Shown one piece after another: positions 58,330 to 64,000 of a stretch of DNA of 64,000 bases. Position numbers and translations under genes: made by a program. The stretch comes from Mycobacterium asiaticum DSM 44297 (lineage in GTDB: Bacteria; Actinomycetota; Actinomycetes; Mycobacteriales; Mycobacteriaceae), in contig NZ_HG964938.1 of the NCBI RefSeq assembly GCF_000613245.1, forward strand, positions 778,965 through 842,964, given 5' to 3'. A model generated the notes under the pieces. The model saw only the letters and a list, made by a program, of their open reading frames with translations. It ran no database searches and had not been told where the DNA came from. How positions within the stretch are numbered: position 1 is the first letter of the stretch; each line of letters starts with the position of its first letter.

Positions 58330-58532
58330 GCACGACTCGCGTTCAGGTGGTGCCGAACGGGCCGGTGTTGGTGTCTGGCCCGGTATCGATTGAGATGCCC
58401 GACGGCGCCGTGGTGGAATCCGACCGGTTCATGGTTGCCATTTGCACGTGCCGGCGCAGCCAGGACTATCCGCTGTGCGACACCAGCCACCGGCGATGCC
58501 GGAGCACCAAAGTAAAAGCCAAACTCAGCTGA
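58326..58532 (+). CDS. CDGSH iron-sulfur domain protein
   Basis: 68-aa protein with the CDGSH-type [2Fe-2S] ligand pattern CTCRRSQDYPLCDTSH, three Cys and one His, at about residues 38-53. The short N-terminal beta strands (VVPNGPVLVSGPVSIEMPDG) fit the family. Such proteins carry a labile cluster used in redox sensing or electron transfer. GTG start overlaps the methyltransferase stop. Its 3' end overlaps the convergent heme-oxygenase-like gene by 8 bp. Confidence 0.85.
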   Translation: MSTTRVQVVPNGPVLVSGPVSIEMPDGAVVESDRFMVAICTCRRSQDYPLCDTSHRRCRSTKVKAKLS

Positions 58533-59562
58533 GCGGGCGCCGCAGCGAGGACTCACCCCGCTGCCACGCGGCCATCACCGCATCCGCCAGACGATTCTCC
58601 ACGGCGGCGTGCGCCCTGATCCCGAACACCACGTCGGAGTCGAGGTGCGGTTCTCGCGCCACCAGATCGCCGACCACGGACTGCCGCACCACGTGTTCGT
58701 GGACCGCGTCAGCCTCGACGTGCTCGCGGTAGAACTCGACGCAGGCCGGGGGCGCCTGCAGGCGTTGCAGCGCCTGAACCATGCGGCGTGAGCCGGGCGG
58801 TGAGGTGATCTCCGTCGACGCGAAGTGCCCGACGGCCGCGCCGCGCCAGCGCCGGTGCAACCCGAACAGCGACATGAGGTTCACCACCGCCAGCGATTCG
58901 GCGGGCACCGCGTCCAGGTAGGCCAGGTAAGTCGAGTCGAGGTCGGCCGCTTCGAGCAGGTCAGCGAAGAGTTGCTGATGCATACGTATGCCGCTGCCTG
59001 CGCCGTATTCGTCGAACTCCACCGCGACGAACGCCGCCTTGGCGGTGCCGCTCAGCCGGGGAATAGCGAACGCGTGCGGGTCCGCCTCCTTGAGGTGATA
59101 GAGCGACCGATGCACGAAGTACTCGCGCATCTGCTCCCATGTCCCGTTGTCCCGCAGATAGTACGACGGCCCCGTCCCATCGGCCGGTTCGACTGTGATG
59201 GCGTCCATTTCGGCTGCGGCGGTATGGTCGGCATCGATCGGCCCGACATCGCGGTGCACCCCAGCCAGAAAAGCCCGCTCGAGTTCCGACCGCAGGGCCA
59301 GCAACGAGGGATTCCATTCCCATCCGGGGTCTACGGAGGCGAAGCCCCGGTAGTGCAGCTCGTAACACATGTACAGGGCCAGCTGCAGGTCCAGGCCGTA
59401 AGGATCCGCGTCACGGACCGAGGCGCTGAGGCGCCCAGACAACTCACGGGAAGCGGGCGCGCTCAGGGTGCGGCGCACCGCGGTCGACAACGGACCGTGG
59501 GCCGCAGGCAGGGCCGGTTCAGCAATGATCGACGCGTAGGTCACGCAATTGTTTACCCTCAT
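58525..59562 (-). CDS. Heme-oxygenase-like fold, iron-containing redox enzyme family protein
   Basis: 345-aa helical protein of the heme-oxygenase-like iron-containing oxidase superfamily (related to TenA/PqqC-type folds). Potential metal ligands are in CYELHYRGFASVDPGWEW, EYFVHRSLYHLKEADPHAF, VEFDEYGAG and FYREHVEADAVHEHV, a Glu/His-rich pattern typical of diiron members. No substrate is known. It is the last gene of the minus-strand stressosome operon, 23 bp after rsbU, and converges on the CDGSH gene. ATG at 59562 or 59571. Confidence 0.72.
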   Translation of the reverse strand: MRVNNCVTYASIIAEPALPAAHGPLSTAVRRTLSAPASRELSGRLSASVRDADPYGLDLQLALYMCYELHYRGFASVDPGWEWNPSLLALRSELERAFLAGVHRDVGPIDADHTAAAEMDAITVEPADGTGPSYYLRDNGTWEQMREYFVHRSLYHLKEADPHAFAIPRLSGTAKAAFVAVEFDEYGAGSGIRMHQQLFADLLEAADLDSTYLAYLDAVPAESLAVVNLMSLFGLHRRWRGAAVGHFASTEITSPPGSRRMVQALQRLQAPPACVEFYREHVEADAVHEHVVRQSVVGDLVAREPHLDSDVVFGIRAHAAVENRLADAVMAAWQRGESSLRRPLS

Positions 59563-59585
59563 GGCACACATACAAACGGCGCCCT

Positions 59586-61817
59586 TCAGTGACCCTGCTC
59601 ATCCGGACTCGGCCGGCCGACCCGAAAGACCATGTCGATGACTGTTCCGTCGGCGCCCTCGTTGACCTGCATCGAGGCGCTCATCGCCCGCATCAGCAGC
59701 AATCCCCGGCCGCTGTTGCCCGGATTCTCCGCCGGCGGCTGCCAGCGGCCGGAATCGGCTATCCGGGCGTGTATTTCGTTGTCCACGAGCGCTGCCTCGA
59801 GCGACATGTCTGCGGCATTCCGGCCCGCATAGGCGTGTTCGACGCAGTTGGTACAGGCTTCGCTGAGCACCAGCACGATGTCACCGGCCTGCTCGTCCGA
59901 GACGCCGGCAGCTCGAAGCCACGACGTCAGGCGCCGGCGGATGGGGGCCAATTCTTCTGGAACGGCATGGGTCTGGATGCGCAGCGGCGCCAGCTCGTGG
60001 CGGTACACCACCATCGCGACGTCATCGTCATACCCCGTGGCCGGAGCCAGTTGCTCTAGCACCGTGTCGGCAACAGCGTCGACCGGCAACTCAGCGGAGC
60101 CGGCCAGCACCGCGGCGACCCGCGCAAGTCCCTCGTCGATCGACTCGTGCTTGCGCTCGACCAGACCGTCGGTGAACAGCATCAATGTGGCTCCTGGGAG
60201 CAGCACCTTGGCAGCCTGCGGACGAGTCTCGTTGCGCCGCACGGCCAGCGGCACAGAACTCGCATCAGTGAGCATTTTCGCTTCGCCCGACCCGGGTTGG
60301 GCGAGCACGGCCGGCATGTGCCCAGCGTTGCTGTACTCCAGCACGCTGGTGGCCGTGTCCAGAATCGCCAAAAACACTGTGGTGCAGTAGGCATCGGGGA
60401 TGAGCGATGCGGCCGCGTCGAGTTGTTCGAGCAGTACCGCCGGCTTGGCCCCGGTGAGCAACAACGCTCGGGCTGAACTGCGCAGCTGCCCCATGATCGC
60501 CGCGGCGGGCAGCCCGCGCCCGACGCAGTCGCCTACGACGATCCCGATGCGGTTGTCATCAATCGGGAGGACGTCATACCAGTCCCCGCCGATTTCCAGT
60601 GGTGGCACCGCCGGTTCGTAGCGAACGGCGAAGCCCGGCGGTGGCTTCAGCGGCGGCAACATCGCGCGCTGCAGTGTCAGCGAGGTGACGCGGGCACTCT
60701 CGAATTGGCGGACATGCTGAATAGCCAGGCTGAGGTGACCGATGAGCACGGTGATCAGCAACCGGTCTTCGGCCGAAACCCACCGTGGGACCCGTAGTTC
60801 CAGCCACAACGCCACGTCCGCGGCGCCGGAGAGCATAACAACCAACCCGTGCGTCTTCCCGTCCGCTTCTGAGCTGGTGACCGTCTTAGCGGTCAACGGC
60901 AACTGGTGACGGGCATCCTGAAATGTCTGACGTAGCTGGGGATCCATTGTGCGCCAGCCTGTTTCGGGCGGATCACCGGCCACCACGACCGCCGGTTCCC
61001 CGTCGCCGGGCGGCCACATCACCGCGACGACACGGCTCACGTCCAAGGCTGTCCGGCATTCCTCGAGGGTGATCGCCAGCACCTCGGCCACGCTCTTGGC
61101 CACACTGACTGAGGTGGCCAACCGCATTACGGCGCTTTCCCGCGCGGCGAAGGCGCGTTCGGCGGTGACGTCGCGAACGGTTCCTACGTAGACGTCGAGT
61201 TCGCCCCCGCCCCGTCGGACCGCGTTGATGCTGACCGCTGCCCAAGCCAGGTGACCGTCCTGGTGCCGGACTGGAATCTCGTACTGGGCACTGCCTTCCG
61301 TACGGACCCGCGCCTGGTGCTCGGCCGCGATCCGCTTGTCGATCAACCATGGCTGCGGCCACCGATAGGGCATGCCTTCGGGCGGGTAGCCGAGGATCTC
61401 GGCGAACGCGTTGTTCATCTCCACTATCGCGCCGTCTTTGTCGGCGACGAAGAAGCCCTCCTGCAGGGAATTCACCAACGCGGTCCGGAACTCCTCCCGG
61501 TCGGCCAGGTCCTCGGCGCGGGCCCGTTGCTCCGCGTATCGCCTTGTGCCGTCGAGGAATCCGCGGGTCGCGACGTCAAGCGCGGCCAGCGTCTGCAGCA
61601 GGAACTCCAGCGCGGTCGCGGCGTCGACGCTCGATTTCTTGGACAGCTCGTCGACCTGGCGGAAATGGTTCTCGATGATGTCGAGCATGCTGACCTGCTC
61701 CTGCAGGGCGCGTCGGCCGAGGTCATATCCGGCGGCCAGGCTGTCCTCGTCGCGATTCTGCACGTAGCTGTGCAGCGCGGTGACGTACTGGTGGTGGAAG
61801 TCGGCGGTGTAGGTCAT
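59586..61817 (-). CDS. RsbU-like PP2C phosphatase with PAS, GAF and C-terminal kinase-like domain
   Basis: 743-aa signalling protein. Domains in order: N-terminal helical RsbU-type dimerisation domain (about 1-105), PAS (about 110-235, FFVADKDGAIVEMNNAFAEILGYPPEG), GAF (about 245-385), SpoIIE/PP2C phosphatase (about 400-610, with GGDWYDVLPIDDNRIGIVVGDCVGRG, FTDGLVERK and YDDDVAMVV) and a HATPase_c domain (about 620-740, N-box LSEACTNCVEHAYAG, GRGLLLMRAM). Phosphatase plus RsbW-like kinase domain in one chain resembles the Rv1364c type. It should dephosphorylate an anti-anti-sigma factor. It overlaps the RsbX gene by 4 bp. Confidence 0.9.
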   Translation of the reverse strand: MTYTADFHHQYVTALHSYVQNRDEDSLAAGYDLGRRALQEQVSMLDIIENHFRQVDELSKKSSVDAATALEFLLQTLAALDVATRGFLDGTRRYAEQRARAEDLADREEFRTALVNSLQEGFFVADKDGAIVEMNNAFAEILGYPPEGMPYRWPQPWLIDKRIAAEHQARVRTEGSAQYEIPVRHQDGHLAWAAVSINAVRRGGGELDVYVGTVRDVTAERAFAARESAVMRLATSVSVAKSVAEVLAITLEECRTALDVSRVVAVMWPPGDGEPAVVVAGDPPETGWRTMDPQLRQTFQDARHQLPLTAKTVTSSEADGKTHGLVVMLSGAADVALWLELRVPRWVSAEDRLLITVLIGHLSLAIQHVRQFESARVTSLTLQRAMLPPLKPPPGFAVRYEPAVPPLEIGGDWYDVLPIDDNRIGIVVGDCVGRGLPAAAIMGQLRSSARALLLTGAKPAVLLEQLDAAASLIPDAYCTTVFLAILDTATSVLEYSNAGHMPAVLAQPGSGEAKMLTDASSVPLAVRRNETRPQAAKVLLPGATLMLFTDGLVERKHESIDEGLARVAAVLAGSAELPVDAVADTVLEQLAPATGYDDDVAMVVYRHELAPLRIQTHAVPEELAPIRRRLTSWLRAAGVSDEQAGDIVLVLSEACTNCVEHAYAGRNAADMSLEAALVDNEIHARIADSGRWQPPAENPGNSGRGLLLMRAMSASMQVNEGADGTVIDMVFRVGRPSPDEQGH

Positions 61818-62452
61818 GACGAGATACCCCGGTGACGTGCCGCGAGTACCGTGGCGTCGTCGGTTTCCTTGGCATGCTTGGTCAGGATCTGCTCGGCGAT
61901 GTCGGCGGCGGAGGCCGCGAAATCGATGTTGTCCAAGTAATCCGGGTCTATGCCATCACTGACCATTACCAGCAGATCCCCGGTACGAATCGGAACCACT
62001 TGCGCCGGACGGGTTTCCGGAATACGGAAACCGACGATCCCGCCGACCAGCCGGGCACTGGATCGGACCTGCACACCGCTTATGGTCTTGGCGACCAGAT
62101 GGGCGGTGACATTGCCGATCCCGGTCCAGCTCAACTTGTGTGTTTTCGTATCGATCTGCGCCAGGGTCATCGCCGCGCCCCTGCTGCCGGCCAGCACGCG
62201 GTGGCAGAGCGCGATGAGCACCTCGAGACGCTCGGTCCGCGCTGCTGTCAACGCTTCGACAGCCGCGAGCGCCGCGCTGGCGGCGGCCGGACCATGGCCC
62301 AGACCGTCCAGCACGCCGAACAGTGCGATGTCCCCGTCGACGTCAATCGCCACCGTCTGGTCGCCGCACGCCAACTCGCCGGGGCGTGACCGGCTCGCCG
62401 TCGCCCATTCGATCGGCCCGAACCGCCCCCCCGATCGCCAACGGTCAGGCAC
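61814..62452 (-). CDS. rsbX: RsbX-like PP2C phosphatase
   Basis: 212-aa single-domain phosphatase. The metal-binding Asp motifs are ACGDQTVAID, FGVLDGLGHGPAAASAALAA (about 44-63) and LLVMVSDGIDPDY (about 158-170), with DDATVLAA at the end. In stressosomes RsbX removes phosphate from RsbS and RsbR to reset the complex. It overlaps the rsbT gene by 8 bp. Confidence 0.85.
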   Translation of the reverse strand: MPDRWRSGGRFGPIEWATASRSRPGELACGDQTVAIDVDGDIALFGVLDGLGHGPAAASAALAAVEALTAARTERLEVLIALCHRVLAGSRGAAMTLAQIDTKTHKLSWTGIGNVTAHLVAKTISGVQVRSSARLVGGIVGFRIPETRPAQVVPIRTGDLLVMVSDGIDPDYLDNIDFAASAADIAEQILTKHAKETDDATVLAARHRGISS

Positions 62453-62855
62453 GGGCCGGAACCCATTTCCACATCTCGACGACCGTGCCGCGACCGAGCG
62501 CCGACTCCACGATCAGTCGGTCCATCAGCCGGCGGGCCCCGGGTAACCCCATCCCCAGGCCGCGTCCGGTGGTGTAACCGTCTTCCATCGCGCGGTCGAT
62601 ATCGGCGATGCCGGGGCCGTCGTCCTCGGCGCGGACCACCAGCGCCGTCCGGCCCTCGCGGTCGGCGACGCCGACCCGGACCTCGCCTCGGCCGGCATAG
62701 CTGGTGATGTTGCGGGCGATCTCGGAGATCGCGGTCGCGATCATCGTCACGTCGGTCAGTGAGAACCCGAGATCCAGGGCGAGCTGGTGGCCGGCCTTAC
62801 GGGCGGCGACGATGTCGTCGGAGGTGTTGATGGCGACCACCGTCTCACCCGCCAC
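62445..62855 (-). CDS. rsbT: Anti-sigma regulatory serine/threonine kinase RsbT
   Basis: 136-aa GHKL-type kinase. The N-box is TAISEIARNITSYAGRG (about 43-59), G1 box EDDGPGIADIDRAME and G2 box GRGLGMGLPGARRLMD (about 96-111). It phosphorylates RsbS and RsbR on stress, leaves the stressosome and then activates RsbU. The GTG start (VAGETVVAINTSDD) overlaps the rsbS gene by 11 bp; a frame further upstream overlaps rsbS antiparallel and is rejected. Confidence 0.88.
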   Translation of the reverse strand: MAGETVVAINTSDDIVAARKAGHQLALDLGFSLTDVTMIATAISEIARNITSYAGRGEVRVGVADREGRTALVVRAEDDGPGIADIDRAMEDGYTTGRGLGMGLPGARRLMDRLIVESALGRGTVVEMWKWVPARA

Positions 62856-63234
62856 CGTCGCGCCCGATCGTCCATTTGGCCAGTCCAAGCTGCTTGTTGA
62901 GCAGTGCAATGCCCTCTTCCAGGTCCAGCGCGGTGCTCATGTCGTCGAATGCCAGCCCCAGTTGCACCATTGCGAACGCCACTTCGGGCTGCAGGCCCAC
63001 GATCACCGTGGTGGCCCCCCGCAGCCGAGTCATGTGCGCGATCGTCCGCAGGGACCGAGCAGCGAAGGAATCCATGACATCGATAGCGGTGACATCGACG
63101 ACTATGCCCTGCGCGCGGAACCGGCTGACCCGCTCCATCAGGTCTTCGCGCAGCCGCTCGGTGTCTGAGTCGGTCAAAGCGGCCTGCACGGTCGCGATCA
63201 GGATCGCGCCCTGCTTCAAGATCGGTACTGGCAT
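62845..63234 (-). CDS. rsbS: STAS-domain stressosome protein RsbS
   Basis: 129-aa single STAS domain. The phosphorylated Ser is in DVTAIDVMDSFAARSLRT (about residue 57), the conserved RsbS site. The rest, HMTRLRGATTVIVGLQPEVAFAMVQLG, is typical STAS. In the stressosome core it holds RsbT until phosphorylated. It lies 11 bp downstream of rsbR. Confidence 0.9.
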   Translation of the reverse strand: MPVPILKQGAILIATVQAALTDSDTERLREDLMERVSRFRAQGIVVDVTAIDVMDSFAARSLRTIAHMTRLRGATTVIVGLQPEVAFAMVQLGLAFDDMSTALDLEEGIALLNKQLGLAKWTIGRDGGG

Positions 63235-63245
63235 GCGGAGCCGGT

Positions 63246-64000
63246 TTACTCGCCGGTGCGGGTGACTTCGTAACCCAGCAGACGTTCGGCTTCTTCAATA
63301 CCGCCCTGCAGGTCGCCGACGGCATTCATCTTCGACAGGTCCAGCCCGATGGTGACCAGAGTGAGCGCGATCTCGGAGGACAGGCCGGTGATGATCACGC
63401 TTGCGCCCATCAGTCCCGACGCGTCGACGGTCTGCACCAGGTGGTTGGCCACCGTGGAGTCGATGGTCGGCACACCGGTGATGTCGATGACGACCACCTT
63501 GGCGCGATTGGCCCGGATAGCCCGCAGCAGTTGCTCGGTAACCTGCCTGGCCCGCTGGCTGTCCAGCACGCCGATGATCGGCAGAATCAGGAGTTGCTCG
63601 CGCACCTGCAGCACCGGCGTCGACAGCTCGCGGATCGCTTCCTGCTGCTGACGGATGATGCGTTCGCGTTCCTGCACGAAGCTGACGCCCACGGTGTTGG
63701 CAATGCGGTTGGCCGCCGGCTCGTAGGCATCCAGCACCCGGTTGAGCATGTCGAACTCGGCTTGGTACTTCTCGAACAGCGAGCGCGCCAGCACGTCACG
63801 CAGCAGCAGCACGATGCCGAGCACCTCGTCGGTTTCCACCCCACGGGGGATGATGCGCTCGGAGAGGTCCCGCGCGTAGTCCTGCAGGGCCTCGACGCTA
63901 CCGGTCTCGAGCACCTCGACATAGTTGTCGTAGACGGCTGTCGCTTCGGAGAAAATCTCCTCGGGCGTCATCGCGGTAAGCAACTCCGCTTCGGTGATCC
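63246..64000 (-). CDS. rsbR: RsbR-type stressosome co-antagonist, 5' end probably beyond the window
   Basis: At least 245 aa. A helical N-terminal sensor domain (about 5-120 of the visible part, EIFSEATAVYDNYVEVLETGSVEALQDY) is followed by a STAS domain with LLILPIIGVLDSQRARQ and the phosphorylation site DITGVPTIDSTVANHLVQT. The frame is open to the window edge (ITEAELLTAMTPEE), so the start may lie beyond 64000; ATG at 63971 and TTG at 63983 are internal alternatives. It leads rsbS-rsbT-rsbX-rsbU in the same direction. Confidence 0.88.
   Translation of the reverse strand, partial: ITEAELLTAMTPEEIFSEATAVYDNYVEVLETGSVEALQDYARDLSERIIPRGVETDEVLGIVLLLRDVLARSLFEKYQAEFDMLNRVLDAYEPAANRIANTVGVSFVQERERIIRQQQEAIRELSTPVLQVREQLLILPIIGVLDSQRARQVTEQLLRAIRANRAKVVVIDITGVPTIDSTVANHLVQTVDASGLMGASVIITGLSSEIALTLVTIGLDLSKMNAVGDLQGGIEEAERLLGYEVTRTGE

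Overview
This window is a chromosome segment of a mycobacterium. It is GC-rich, carries two PPE-MPTR genes, and follows the gene order of the M. tuberculosis Rv3688c-Rv3723 region in inverted orientation: lucA, tRNA-Ser, SRP RNA, aspC, dnaX, recR, murT/gatD, leuA, ask, asd, egtA-E, glpK and the moxR cluster. A monofunctional catalase, a full RsbR/S/T/X/U stressosome and a TPR-CHAT pair, plus the lack of the 57-bp leuA repeat known from M. tuberculosis, suggest a nontuberculous and probably slow-growing species. The species itself is inferred, not proven.

Layout. 0-5 kb: accessory cluster of a TPR protein, a CHAT protease-like protein and two unrecognised proteins, the last cut by the window edge. 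5-13.2 kb: LpqH-like lipoprotein, enoyl-CoA hydratase, LucA, tRNA-Ser(GGA), SRP RNA, AspC, DnaX, SRPBCC protein, peptidoglycan amidase, YbaB and RecR. 13.2-16.7 kb: MurT/GatD lipid II amidation pair and a DnaQ-like exonuclease. 16.7-19.4 kb: two small self-regulating modules, MarR with a quinone oxidoreductase and TetR with a membrane protein, each with visible palindromic operators. 19.4-23.8 kb: leuA with a Leu-rich leader peptide, then ask-asd. 23.9-28.5 kb: PPE, tandem His/Pro-rich membrane proteins, catalase and Ohr. 28.5-33.9 kb: ergothioneine operon egtABCDE. 34-43 kb: second PPE, methyltransferases, AraC/VOC pair, GCS2-family protein and glpK. 43-51.6 kb: PadR regulator, RDD and SpoIIM membrane proteins, and the DUF58-MoxR-DUF4350-DUF4129-membrane protein operon. 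51.7-53.7 kb: YqeY and a 13E12-type HNH protein. 53.7-64 kb: general-stress island with SigF-like promoters (GTTT-N15/16-GGGTAT) in front of redox and detoxification genes, CDGSH and heme-oxygenase-like proteins, then the stressosome operon.

Five genes (His/Pro-rich protein at 25.7 kb, egtC, RDD protein, moxR, and the 50.2-51.5 kb membrane protein) each break at a single-base indel in a homopolymer. This pattern fits sequencing error better than decay, so those genes should be read as one locus each. The most novel-looking content is the TPR-CHAT cluster, the SigF-like promoter/stressosome island, and a short palindromic element found twice between convergent genes.
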